Of a DNA stretch of 64,000 nucleotides, positions 53,573 through 62,198 are shown piece after piece. This DNA is from Paenibacillus herberti (lineage in GTDB: Bacteria; Bacillota; Bacilli; Paenibacillales; Paenibacillaceae). A model generated the notes under the pieces. That model was given only the letters and a program-made list of their open reading frames with translations, searched no databases and was not told where the DNA came from. The stretch covers positions 189,021-253,020 of the forward strand of contig NZ_NMUQ01000001.1 in assembly GCF_002233675.1 (NCBI RefSeq), read 5' to 3'. Both the position numbers and the translations under genes were made by a program. Position 1 is the stretch's first letter. Each line of letters starts with the position of its first letter.

Positions 53573-54482
53573 GGAATCCCGGATTGACTTTGTCCGTTAC
53601 AGCAAGTATTTTTATATTTTTGCTATCGTTGTCACGCTTGCTGGTATCATCTCGCTGGCGACGCTCGGCCTCAATTATGGCGTAGACTTTAAGTCAGGTT
53701 CCAGCGTTGACGTGCAATCGACTAAAAATTTAGAGGGCCAGCGCGCTCAGATTGAGACGTTCCTCACTGAAGGCGAGTACGGCAAGCATAATCCGCCGAC
53801 CTTTGGCCAGGATCGGATGACGATCCGCTTTGATGAGGTACTTTCCCAAACGCAAGAAAATAAGCTTAAAACCGATCTTAAAACGAAGTTCGATCCGAGT
53901 TCGTCTGTCGAGGTAAATACCGTCGACGTTGAAATTGCTCGTGAGATGCAATGGAATGCTTTGAAGGCGATGATTGTTGCCAGCGTTGCGATCGTCATTT
54001 ACATGGCAATCCGTTTTGAATGGCGCTTTGGCTTCGCGGCGGTTGTCTCGCTCGTTCATGATGCCTTCCTTGTCATCAGCATTTTCTCGGTGTTTCGACT
54101 GGAGGTCAACTTGCCCTTCATCGTCGCCGTTCTGACCATCATTGGTTATTCGATTAATGATACGATCGTTATTTTTGACCGGATCCGCGAAAATCTGCGT
54201 TTTGCCAAAGTTAAGTCTGACGATGACTTGCGTAAGCTGGTCAACGACAGCGTATGGCAGACGATGACCCGCTCGATCAACACAGCAATTACCGTGTTGT
54301 TCGCCGCCGCGGCGCTTTACGTCTTCGGTAGTGAGTCGATTCGTCTGTTCTCGCTCGCCATGCTGATCGGCCTGGTCTGCGGAGCGTATTCCTCCATCTT
54401 CATCGCAAGCCCACTGTGGCTGCTCTTGAAGAAGAAGTCTAAGCAGAAGCAGCTGCCTACGGGCAACCCAACTGCTTCTTAG
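53562..54482 (+). CDS. secF: Protein translocase subunit SecF
   Basis: Partner of SecD, with six helices. GVDFKSGSSVDVQ is the SecF equivalent of the SecD signature, and GYSINDTIVIFDRIREN lies in helix 4. GTG 53562 is 10 bases after AAAGGAG, while GTG 53553 almost touches it and is less likely. The start overlaps the secD stop, so the subunits are translated together. Length is about 306 aa. Confidence 0.95.
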   Translation: MHSKESRIDFVRYSKYFYIFAIVVTLAGIISLATLGLNYGVDFKSGSSVDVQSTKNLEGQRAQIETFLTEGEYGKHNPPTFGQDRMTIRFDEVLSQTQENKLKTDLKTKFDPSSSVEVNTVDVEIAREMQWNALKAMIVASVAIVIYMAIRFEWRFGFAAVVSLVHDAFLVISIFSVFRLEVNLPFIVAVLTIIGYSINDTIVIFDRIRENLRFAKVKSDDDLRKLVNDSVWQTMTRSINTAITVLFAAAALYVFGSESIRLFSLAMLIGLVCGAYSSIFIASPLWLLLKKKSKQKQLPTGNPTAS

Positions 54483-54497
54483 TCAGGAGGCGGCCAA

Positions 54498-55385
54498 ATG
54501 GCTATTAACCGGCAGCCCGCTGCTGTCGCTGGCATGAGGGAACCGCTTATCCATGTGGGGCTCGCGCTGGTTAAAGGAGCGTCGGGTGCATTGCTTGGAA
54601 GCACTGCAGTGCTCTCCGATGCTTTCCGTTCTGCTGGAGACGCATGCGGCAGTTATCTGTCGCATAGCGAGACTGCAGCGCGGCGGCCTCGCCGCTTCAA
54701 GCTTGGGGGCGGAGAGCATGCGCCAGCTTATCTATTTTCCATTCTGCTCATGCTCATCGGTCTGGAAGTCGCGATGCTTGCAGTCCAGAATATGCTGTCA
54801 TCACTAGACGAGTATCCGAGATGGCCAGCTGCATTTGCCGTGCCGATATGCCTCGCGCTGAGACTATGGCTGATACGCGGCGCAGTACCTGCAACGGAAT
54901 GGCTGTCTTCGCTAATCGCGGCTGCCGGGGCTGGTGCGGCATGGGCGGGTGGCGAACGCGGCATTGAGTGGATGCTGTATATGGATCCGCTGGCTTCCGC
55001 ATTCATCGGCATCATCATCGTATGCAAGGGCTACGGACTTATTATGCAATCTGGCAAGCAGAGGAGCGAGACTCGCGAGGTGGACAGCGAGCTGGCGGGA
55101 GATCTCATGGAGCTCATCCAGCGTGTTGATGGCGTTGTGACTGTAGAGGCTGCCCATCCTTCGAATAGCGGTGGAAAGCTGACAGCGGATATCGTCATCA
55201 GCGTCAATCCACGCATTTCAGTGCTGGAAGGCGCCGAAATCGCGCGCCGTGTGAAGCTGCTGGTTCAGAAACGGTTCTTGCAGATCGTTGAAGTCAAAAT
55301 TTGTGTAGAGCCTTACAATCCCGGCTATCCATACAAATCCAATCATGATCCCAACCAGGATCATATTCCGACATTATTACAATAA
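54498..55385 (+). CDS. CDF-like cation transporter with altered metal sites
   Basis: A 295-aa membrane protein of cation diffusion facilitator type: KGASGALLGSTAVLSDAFRSAGD aligns with the family's second helix, four or more helices follow, and a C-terminal cytosolic ferredoxin-like domain (about 205-290) resembles the CDF dimerisation domain. The usual D-x-x-H-x-x-x-D of helix 2 reads DAFRSAGD, with His replaced by Arg. The HxxxD of helix 5 is absent (PATEWLSSLI). It may bind a different ion or have lost transport. ATG 54498 follows GGAGG. It is 15 bases after secF. Confidence 0.78.
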   Translation: MAINRQPAAVAGMREPLIHVGLALVKGASGALLGSTAVLSDAFRSAGDACGSYLSHSETAARRPRRFKLGGGEHAPAYLFSILLMLIGLEVAMLAVQNMLSSLDEYPRWPAAFAVPICLALRLWLIRGAVPATEWLSSLIAAAGAGAAWAGGERGIEWMLYMDPLASAFIGIIIVCKGYGLIMQSGKQRSETREVDSELAGDLMELIQRVDGVVTVEAAHPSNSGGKLTADIVISVNPRISVLEGAEIARRVKLLVQKRFLQIVEVKICVEPYNPGYPYKSNHDPNQDHIPTLLQ

Positions 55386-55397
55386 TCAGGTAAGTTG

Positions 55398-55426
55398 ACG
55401 CTGCCGCCTTTAGCGGCAGCGTTTGT
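55398..55426 (+). terminator. Hairpin between the CDF-like gene and recJ
   Basis: ACGCTGCCGC pairs with GCGGCAGCGT across a 5-base loop, followed by TTGTTG. The weak T tract may allow read-through to recJ. Confidence 0.6.
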
Positions 55427-55448
55427 TGCGGAAGGAAGGTGACAGCTC

Positions 55449-57875
55449 TTGATACCGTCCAGAACCCGGTGGAGCATAGAGACGCTGGACAGGAGCGGAG
55501 AGGAAATGGCAGCGACGTTATCTGCTGAGCTCGGCTTATCCTCGCTGGCTGCTCGATTGCTCGTGCTGCGGGGACAGAGTACGCCGCAGACGGCGACTCA
55601 ATTCCTCAGTGCAGGAGTTGAGGGGCTGCATGATCCTTACTTGCTGCTCGGTATGGAAGCGGCAGTTAAGCGTATCCGGCTGGCGGTGGAGCATGATGAG
55701 AAGGTGCTCGTGTACGGTGATTATGACGCTGACGGTGTATCTTCAACTTCGCTGATGCTTCATCTGTTCCGTGAGCTCCGCTTGCGGCATGATTATTACA
55801 TTCCGCATCGCATGAAGGAAGGCTACGGAATGAATATTGCTGCGGTGGAGCAGGCGGCTGCAGATGGTTTCTCGCTGATTGTGACGGTAGACAACGGCAT
55901 CAGCGCGGTGGAGCAGATCGCCCATGCCAGGTCGCTTGGCCTGTCCGTTGTTGTGACGGATCATCATGAGCCGCCGGATATTTTGCCGGAAGCAGATGCC
56001 ATCGTTAATCCCAAGCAGCGGGGTTGTCCCTACCCGTTCAAAGGGCTGGCTGGTGCAGGAGTTGCCTTCAAGCTCGCTCAAGCGCTGCTTGGACGGGCGC
56101 CGCTGGAATGGAGCGACATCGCAGCGCTGGGCACAATAGCGGATCTCATGCCGCTTACAGACGAGAATCGAATTCTCGTGCGCTGCGGCCTGCAAACGAT
56201 GCAGCGTGCAACGCGTCCTGGCTTCCAGGCGCTTGCTGAGGTGAGCGGGACGGCCATCGAAACGGTGAGCGCCTCTGATATCGGCTTCCAAATGGGACCG
56301 AGAATCAATGCGGCGGGCCGCTTGGAGCATGCCGGCACCGCTGTGCAGCTTTTAATTTCAGAGGATGTCATGGAAGCGGCTCGGTTAGCTACTGGTCTAG
56401 ATCAACTTAACATTCAGCGCCGCGCGGTTGTAGAAGAGATTACGAAGGCAGCCGAAGCGGCCTGGGAGGAACGCTGCCGTCGCGCAAATGCGGCAGGAGA
56501 GCCGCATCCAGGCGTTATCGTCCTAGCGGGCGCTGGATGGAACCCTGGTGTCATTGGGATTGTAGCTTCCAAGCTGCTGGAGCGGCATTATCGCCCCGCC
56601 GTGCTGCTTGGGCTGGATGAGAGCACAGGCCTGTGCAAAGGTTCCGCTCGCTCTATTCCCGGTTATGACCTATATGAAGCTCTGCGAACATGCAGCCATC
56701 TGATGGAGCATTATGGCGGACACGCGGCTGCGGCTGGTATGACGCTGAAACATGAACATCTGGAAGCATTGGAGCAGGGGTTGTGTGTAGAAGCGGCGCG
56801 CCAGCTGAAGCCGGAGGATTACGTAGCGGTCAGCAAAATTGATCTGGTATGCAGTCCTGCGGAAGCAACGTTGCAGACGATTCAAGAGCTGTCACGGCTG
56901 GAGCCGTTCGGCAGCGGCAATCCGGTGCCAAAGGTTCTGGTGCAAGCTTCGCAACTGGCGGAGCTCAGGACAATAGGCAAAGGAAACACGCATCTGAAGC
57001 TGACTCTTGGAGGCCGGGGAGACTCGTCCTCGCTGGATGCAATCGGCTTCGGACTCGGCGAGCTGGCGGAGGGGCTCTCCGGCAGTAGCTCGGCTGATGT
57101 GGTCGGCGAGCTTAGCGTTAATGAGTGGAACGGCAAGCGAAGGGCGCAGCTGATGATCCGCGATTTGCGTGTTAGCGAGCCGAGGGTATACGATATGCGT
57201 GGTAATAGAGATCCTATTGCTATGCTGCTTCGTTTGCAGGAACGTCTTCTGAAAGAAGGCTCATCAGTCGCAGTTGTCGGTTCAGAGCGAGCGCTGCCGC
57301 CACAGCTGCATCAGCAATCGGCAGCTGCAGGATCGAGTGGAATGAAGGGCTCAGTCATTCAAGTTTATCATCCAGCTCATCTGCCGGCTGACGGTTTCAG
57401 CTGTCGCGAGCTCGTGCTGCTGGAGCATCCAGCCTCATGGACGGACTTGCAGCATTCCATCGAACAATCGCCGGAGATCGCTGCTCTGCACTTGTTGTTC
57501 CGCCGGAATCGCTCTGACGAACAGATAGATTGGATAGAGAGAAAGCGCATGGTTGACCTATACGGTTGGCTCAAGCGGCTCAGCCCTCTCCCAGGCACAA
57601 GTACGGAGGCTGCAAAACGGCTCTCCGCGCAAGCGGGCTGTCCGCCCGATGCAGCGCTGCTTGCCCTGAACGTTTTTGCAGAGCTGGACTTCATCCGACT
57701 GGATACAGAAGGCTGGACAGTGAACAGTACTCCCGCCAAGCGGGACTTGTCCGAATCGACTTCCTACAAGAAGGCGATTCAAGAGCAAGAACTGGCTGTT
57801 TTACTTCACGGTGAGAGCGATCCGATCCGTCACTGGTTAGGGCAATTTCCTGGGCGACAGCATGTTATAGCTTAA
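55449..57875 (+). CDS. recJ: Single-strand-specific 5'-3' exonuclease RecJ
   Basis: DHH-family nuclease for recombination and mismatch repair. Motif I VYGDYDADGVSSTS (about 86-99), the DHH motif VVTDHHEPPD, the DHHA1 domain (GGHAAAAGM) and an OB fold are present, followed by the long C-terminal domain of Firmicute RecJ. Length is 808 aa. TTG 55449 follows GGAAGGTGAC at about 8 bases. It heads recJ-apt-relA-dtd as in B. subtilis. Confidence 0.95.
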   Translation: MIPSRTRWSIETLDRSGEEMAATLSAELGLSSLAARLLVLRGQSTPQTATQFLSAGVEGLHDPYLLLGMEAAVKRIRLAVEHDEKVLVYGDYDADGVSSTSLMLHLFRELRLRHDYYIPHRMKEGYGMNIAAVEQAAADGFSLIVTVDNGISAVEQIAHARSLGLSVVVTDHHEPPDILPEADAIVNPKQRGCPYPFKGLAGAGVAFKLAQALLGRAPLEWSDIAALGTIADLMPLTDENRILVRCGLQTMQRATRPGFQALAEVSGTAIETVSASDIGFQMGPRINAAGRLEHAGTAVQLLISEDVMEAARLATGLDQLNIQRRAVVEEITKAAEAAWEERCRRANAAGEPHPGVIVLAGAGWNPGVIGIVASKLLERHYRPAVLLGLDESTGLCKGSARSIPGYDLYEALRTCSHLMEHYGGHAAAAGMTLKHEHLEALEQGLCVEAARQLKPEDYVAVSKIDLVCSPAEATLQTIQELSRLEPFGSGNPVPKVLVQASQLAELRTIGKGNTHLKLTLGGRGDSSSLDAIGFGLGELAEGLSGSSSADVVGELSVNEWNGKRRAQLMIRDLRVSEPRVYDMRGNRDPIAMLLRLQERLLKEGSSVAVVGSERALPPQLHQQSAAAGSSGMKGSVIQVYHPAHLPADGFSCRELVLLEHPASWTDLQHSIEQSPEIAALHLLFRRNRSDEQIDWIERKRMVDLYGWLKRLSPLPGTSTEAAKRLSAQAGCPPDAALLALNVFAELDFIRLDTEGWTVNSTPAKRDLSESTSYKKAIQEQELAVLLHGESDPIRHWLGQFPGRQHVIA

Positions 57876-57905
57876 TTAAAGAAGGACCAAAGGAGATTAT
57901 TAATT

Positions 57906-58418
57906 ATGAACTACAAAGACTATATTCGCGTTATCGAGGATTTCCCTCAACCAGGTATTCGTTTCAAGGACATCACAACCTTGCTTGGCAACGGTGAAGT
58001 ATACCGCTCTGCCATTGAAGATATGAAAGTGGCACTGAAAGACAAGGAAATCGACCTTATCGCTGGACCTGAGGCTCGCGGCTTCGTCATTGGCGCACCG
58101 CTTGCGCTTGCGCTCGGAGTTGGCTTCGTGCCGATCCGCAAAAGCGGCAAGCTGCCTGGGGAAACCGTAGAAGCATCTTATGATCTGGAATACGGCAAAG
58201 ACAAATTGGCCGTCCACAAGGATGCAATCAAACCAGGACAGCGCGTGCTCATCGCTGATGATCTGCTGGCAACCGGCGGTACGATCGCCACGACGATGAA
58301 CCTGATCCGCCAGTTAGGCGGAGAAGTAGTTGGCGCGTCCTTCCTGATCGAGCTGTCATACCTGAACGGCCATGAAAAGCTGGATGGAATCGACGTTTTC
58401 TCGCTCATTAAATATTAA
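57906..58418 (+). CDS. apt: Adenine phosphoribosyltransferase
   Basis: Salvages adenine with PRPP to AMP. The PRPP-binding motif [17 protein letters not shown] (about 115-131) and [14 protein letters not shown] identify APRT. Length is 170 aa. ATG 57906 follows AAAGGAGATT. It neighbours relA, linking purine salvage to (p)ppGpp metabolism. A terminator follows. Confidence 0.98.
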   Translation: MNYKDYIRVIEDFPQPGIRFKDITTLLGNGEVYRSAIEDMKVALKDKEIDLIAGPEARGFVIGAPLALALGVGFVPIRKSGKLPGETVEASYDLEYGKDKLAVHKDAIKPGQRVLIADDLLATGGTIATTMNLIRQLGGEVVGASFLIELSYLNGHEKLDGIDVFSLIKY

Positions 58419-58440
58419 TTATTTCTCAGGAAATAATGGA

Positions 58441-58479
58441 AGACAGGTTCGGGCGTTCCGTCCGTCCTGTCTTTTTTTG
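58441..58479 (+). terminator. Terminator after apt
   Basis: AGACAGG pairs with CCTGTCT, with an inner GGGCG/CGTCC-like pairing, followed by seven T. Confidence 0.9.
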
Positions 58480-58551
58480 TACTTTTATTTATTGCAGAAT
58501 TTCTTCTTTCGCAGGGTGACGGAGCCTTCAACAGCGCGTGAACCGTGGAAG

Positions 58552-58581
58552 TTGACGGACGCTGCACAATGGAGGCATAAT
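58552..58581 (+). promoter_or_regulatory. Sigma-A promoter of relA
   Basis: TTGACG, 18 bases, CATAAT, 80 bases before the ATG. Confidence 0.65.
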
Positions 58582-58660
58582 AGGAGTTAAACCAATTTTC
58601 GTAGGTACTGGGACACGGCTGGAGTCGAATCCTGACACTCAAGGATGGAAAGGAAGTTTC

Positions 58661-60838
58661 ATGGGCATAGACCAACTACTCGCTAAGGCGTCGACTTATA
58701 TGAAGGATCAGGATCTGGCCAGAATCCGAGAGGCCTACGAGTTTGCAGACCAGGCCCATCATGGCCAGGTACGCAAGTCCGGAGAGCCCTACATCCTCCA
58801 TCCAGTGGCCGTGGCTGAGATTCTTGTAAACATGCAGATGGATGTGACCTCGATCATTGCAGCGCTGCTGCATGATGTCGTTGAGGACACGACCGTTGAG
58901 GTCGAGCAGGTACGAGCTCGCTTCGGCGATACCTGCGCTATGCTGGTCGATGGCCTGACCAAGCTGGAGAAGATCAAGTTCCGCTCCAAAGAGGAGCATC
59001 AAAACGAGAATTATCGTAAAATGTTCGTCGCGATGGCACAAGATATCCGAGTCATTCTAATTAAGCTTGCCGACAGGCTGCACAATATGCGCACGCTCAA
59101 GTTCCAATCGGAGGAAGCGCAGCGACGTATCGCTTATGAGACGCTGGAGATTTTCTGTCCAATCGCGCATCGGTTAGGCATTTCCGCCATCAAGTGGGAG
59201 ATGGAAGACGTCGCCCTGCGTTATCTCAATCCGCAGCAATACTATCGGATCGCCAACCTGATGAAGAAAAAACGCGCCGAGCGTGAGGACTTCATTTTCC
59301 AGGTTATTGGGCGAATCACCGAGAAGATTGAGGAAATGGGTATTGAAGGCGACATTTCCGGCAGGCCCAAGCATATTTACAGCATCTATCGCAAGATGAC
59401 GATGCGCAACAAACAGTTCAATGAAATTTATGATTTGATGGCGATCCGCATCATCGTGGACAACATCAAGGACTGTTACGCCACTCTTGGCATCATCCAC
59501 ACGCTGTGGAAGCCGATGCCTGGTCGTTTCAAAGACTACGTGGCTATGCCTAAGGCTAACATGTATCAGTCGCTGCATACGACGGTTGTTGGACCGAACG
59601 GGGAGCCGACCGAGGTGCAGATCCGCACTTGGGACATGCATCGGACGAGTGAATACGGCGTTGCCGCGCACTGGGCTTACAAAGAAGGTACCGTCCCGAC
59701 AGGTAATATTGAAGACAAGATGAGTTGGTTCCGCGAAATTCTGGAGCTTCAGAACGAGGCAGAGGACGCCTCTGAATTCATGGAATCGCTCAAGATGGAC
59801 TTTTTCTCCGATCTTGTATTTGTGTTTACGCCCAAGGGAGAGGTCATCGAGTTGCCCGCCGGGTCCGTGCCGCTCGACTTCGCTTATCGGATTCATACGG
59901 AAGTTGGCAACCGCACAATTGGAGCCAAGGTCAATGGACGTATTGTACCGCTTGATCATAAGCTGAAAACCGGCGATATCGTCGAAATTCTTACTTCCAA
60001 GCACTCTTATGGACCAAGCCAAGACTGGGTGAAAATCACCAAGTCCTCCCATGCGCGCACCAAGATCAAGCAATGGTTCAAAAAAGAGCGCCGCGAGGAA
60101 AATGTCATCAAAGGTCGGGAAGCGCTGGAGCGCGAGCTGAAACGTCTCGGACTGGAGCCTTCGGCCTGGATGACAGAGGACAAGCTGATGGAAGCCGCTG
60201 CCAAGTTTACCTTCCACGATCCCGAGGATATGATGTCTGCCATCGGCTTTGGCGGCATTACCGCTGCTCAGATTTGCACCAAGCTGACAGAGAAAATGCG
60301 CCGAGAAGCCGAGGCTGCTCAGCAGATCGAGCTGACGAGCGAGCCAGTGGAGGTTAAATCTCCGGGAACTCGCAAAAAAGCGGCTACTGGCGGAGTTACC
60401 GTTAAGGGAATCGATAACTTGCTAGTGCGTTTTGCCCGCTGCTGCAATCCGGTTCCGGGCGACGACATCGTCGGCTACATCACGCGTGGACGCGGCATCA
60501 GCGTCCATCGCCGGGATTGCACGAACATTCCTTATGAAGGCGATAGAGAAGATACGGAACGCGTGATCGAGGTTGAGTGGGAGGAGCTTGCGGAATCCAA
60601 CTACAGCGTAGACATCGAGATTACCGGTTACGATCATCGCGGCCTGCTTAACGAAGTGCTTCAGGCGGTATCGGAGTCCAAGACGAACATATCTGCTGTG
60701 ACGGGACGGACCGGACGCAACAAGATGGTCATCATCCACATGACGATCCTCATCCGCAATATTGAGCATCTGCAGTCGGTGGTCGACAAGATCAAGCGCG
60801 TAAAGGATATTTATTCGGTACAGCGCATCATGCAGTAG
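58661..60838 (+). CDS. relA: Bifunctional (p)ppGpp synthetase/hydrolase Rel
   Basis: Makes and degrades (p)ppGpp in the stringent response. The HD hydrolase domain (HPVAVAEIL, LLHDVVEDT) appears intact. The synthetase (about 230-345; YDLMAIRIIV), TGS (about 390-450; VFVFTPKGEVIELPAG), a zinc-finger/helical region with RCCNPVPGDDIVGYI and a C-terminal ACT domain (about 650-725) follow. Length is 725 aa. ATG 58661 has GGAAAGGAAG upstream. Confidence 0.97.
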   Translation: MGIDQLLAKASTYMKDQDLARIREAYEFADQAHHGQVRKSGEPYILHPVAVAEILVNMQMDVTSIIAALLHDVVEDTTVEVEQVRARFGDTCAMLVDGLTKLEKIKFRSKEEHQNENYRKMFVAMAQDIRVILIKLADRLHNMRTLKFQSEEAQRRIAYETLEIFCPIAHRLGISAIKWEMEDVALRYLNPQQYYRIANLMKKKRAEREDFIFQVIGRITEKIEEMGIEGDISGRPKHIYSIYRKMTMRNKQFNEIYDLMAIRIIVDNIKDCYATLGIIHTLWKPMPGRFKDYVAMPKANMYQSLHTTVVGPNGEPTEVQIRTWDMHRTSEYGVAAHWAYKEGTVPTGNIEDKMSWFREILELQNEAEDASEFMESLKMDFFSDLVFVFTPKGEVIELPAGSVPLDFAYRIHTEVGNRTIGAKVNGRIVPLDHKLKTGDIVEILTSKHSYGPSQDWVKITKSSHARTKIKQWFKKERREENVIKGREALERELKRLGLEPSAWMTEDKLMEAAAKFTFHDPEDMMSAIGFGGITAAQICTKLTEKMRREAEAAQQIELTSEPVEVKSPGTRKKAATGGVTVKGIDNLLVRFARCCNPVPGDDIVGYITRGRGISVHRRDCTNIPYEGDREDTERVIEVEWEELAESNYSVDIEITGYDHRGLLNEVLQAVSESKTNISAVTGRTGRNKMVIIHMTILIRNIEHLQSVVDKIKRVKDIYSVQRIMQ

Positions 60839-60853
60839 GAAGGGGAAGAGGTA

Positions 60854-61297
60854 GTGAAGGTGGTTGTACAGCGCTGTTCCTCGGCAGAGGTAACGGTAGA
60901 GGGAACCTCGACAGGACGTATCGGGCGTGGGCTTATGCTGCTCGTGGGCTTGACCCATGAGGACGAAGAGGCGGATATTCGCTGGATGGCCGATAAGATC
61001 GCGAATTTGCGTATTTTTGAGGATGAATCCCGTAAAATGAATCTGTCGGTGCGCGATGCAGAAGGTGAAATTCTGTCGGTGTCACAGTTCACGCTGTACG
61101 GAGATGCCCGCAAGGGGCGTCGTCCTAACTTCATGGCCGCTGCCCGCCCTGAGCAGGCAGAGCCGATGTACGAGGCGTTCAACGACGCTCTGCGAGCATC
61201 TGGGCTCAAGGTGGAGACCGGACGTTTCGGAGCGATGATGGATGTATCTCTCGTCAACGACGGACCGGTCACGCTTATTCTCGACAGCAAAGCTTAA
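60854..61297 (+). CDS. dtd: D-aminoacyl-tRNA deacylase
   Basis: Removes D-amino acids mischarged on tRNA. The conserved VSQFTLYGD and the Gly-cisPro loop NDGPVT are present. Length is 147 aa. GTG 60854 follows GGGGAAGAGG and begins VKVVVQRC, like MRVVVQR in homologues. It is 15 bases after relA and probably co-transcribed. Confidence 0.97.
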   Translation: MKVVVQRCSSAEVTVEGTSTGRIGRGLMLLVGLTHEDEEADIRWMADKIANLRIFEDESRKMNLSVRDAEGEILSVSQFTLYGDARKGRRPNFMAAARPEQAEPMYEAFNDALRASGLKVETGRFGAMMDVSLVNDGPVTLILDSKA

Positions 61298-61387
61298 GTT
61301 GCAAGCAACAAAGGGTATGCAAGCATCAAAGCTTAATTTGCAAGCATCAAAGGGTATGCAAGCATCAAAGCATAATTTGCGAGCAGC
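61291..61387 (+). repeat. 39-bp tandem repeat after dtd (about 2.5 copies)
   Basis: Two units of 39 bases (AGCTTAAKTTGCAAGCA then TCAAAGGGTATGCAAGCATCAA-like, 61291-61329 and 61330-61368) and a partial third follow without gaps. Each unit itself holds two related GCAAGCA-CAAAG half-units. The first unit includes the dtd stop codon. Confidence 0.85.
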
Positions 61388-61499
61388 CGCGCTCGGCGTA
61401 TTAAGTTCGGCCCAGCGTGGCAACACTACTTATCGAAATGAATTTGCGGCATCCGCTGTCAGGAGCGAATAGCTGAATTCTCGAAAGGAAGTGTAGGTC

Positions 61500-61676
61500 A
61501 TGCGAGTGGGACGCAAGGATTTGAAGCTGAGCGGAGCTTCCCGCAGACTGCTTCTGGCTGATCGGCGCGAGGCGCTGCTGCTGGAGGATCTCGAAGAGGA
61601 TCTGGAGTTCGCTGAGGATTGGGCATGCTCCGGGCCGATGATGCGCAAGGAACGCGGCGAGAATGAGGGCGAATGA
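61500..61676 (+). CDS. Small charged hypothetical protein, 58 aa
   Basis: An ATG with AAAGGAAGTG at a good distance opens a 58-codon frame. The product starts MRVGRKDLKLSGASRRLLL, has a Leu/Glu/Asp-rich helix (EALLLEDLEEDLEFAED) and a basic tail. No family is recognised. It has no signal peptide or membrane helix. The ribosome site, codon use like the neighbours and a downstream terminator (61771) support a real gene, but conservation is unknown. Confidence 0.5.
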   Translation: MRVGRKDLKLSGASRRLLLADRREALLLEDLEEDLEFAEDWACSGPMMRKERGENEGE

Positions 61677-61770
61677 CTTTGTCATCCAACTGTAATCTGA
61701 GCGGAATGCTCCCTTAACATAATGGGGATATACTTGTACTCGACCCCCTTTTTAATAGGAACACCTTGAT

Positions 61771-61799
61771 GCCCGGACGCTGTCCGGGCTACTTTTTTT
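61771..61799 (+). terminator. Terminator before the hisS promoter
   Basis: GCCCGGAC pairs exactly with GTCCGGGC across three bases, followed by TAC and seven T. Confidence 0.93.
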
Positions 61800-61819
61800 G
61801 AATGGCTGCGGTGGGTTCC

Positions 61820-61848
61820 TTGACTTGCATCCTTTAGCGCGGTAGAAT
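61820..61848 (+). promoter_or_regulatory. Sigma-A promoter of the hisS-aspS T-box operon
   Basis: TTGACT, 17 bases, TAGAAT, with transcription predicted from about 61855. Confidence 0.82.
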
Positions 61849-61854
61849 GATGAC

Positions 61855-62141
61855 AATTCACACATATGGTTTTGATGATGGGAACAAGTACTTCAGCGTA
61901 CATACTCAGAGAGAGACGTCGTTTCGGCTGCAAGCGTCTTTATGGTGACTGGAGGAACGACATCCCGGAGAACATTCGGCGAACCGACTGCAGTAGCCGC
62001 ATGCGCATGGCGGGCGTTAACCGCATTGAAGCGGATCAGCGAGGGAGATTATTCCTGCGTTATCCGGAATCAGGGTGGCACCACGGGAGATACAGCTCTC
62101 GTCCCTGGCGATTTCTTATCGCCGGCGACGGGAGCTTTTTG
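61855..62141 (+). promoter_or_regulatory. T-box riboswitch leader of hisS-aspS, apparent Asp specifier
   Basis: The T-box AGGGTGGCACCACGGG is at 62072-62087, followed by a terminator at 62094-62141 (AGCTC...TGGCGA with TCGCC...GAGCT, then TTTTT). Stem I is visible: GGGA (61880-61883) then AGTA (61887-61890) on the 5' side, and GAC-A-TCCC (61959-61966) on the 3' side. The codon in the specifier position is GAC, an Asp codon; no CAC/CAT His codon is there. The T-box bulge TGGC would pair with a G discriminator, which fits tRNA-Asp and not tRNA-His (discriminator C). Uncharged tRNA-Asp is therefore the likely inducer. Confidence 0.87.
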
Positions 62142-62198
62142 CGTCTCGGCGAACTGATTTTAGCATTGAAGGAACGATGAATAGACAGGAGGTACATT

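Noticed and set aside
61682-61933. 83-codon minus-strand frame between the small orphan and hisS
   Set aside because: It crosses the hisS promoter and a strong terminator and lacks a ribosome site or recognisable features.
61866-62180. Open frame across the hisS leader on the plus strand
   Set aside because: The region is a T-box with Stem I, T-box sequence and terminator; no ribosome site precedes the frame.
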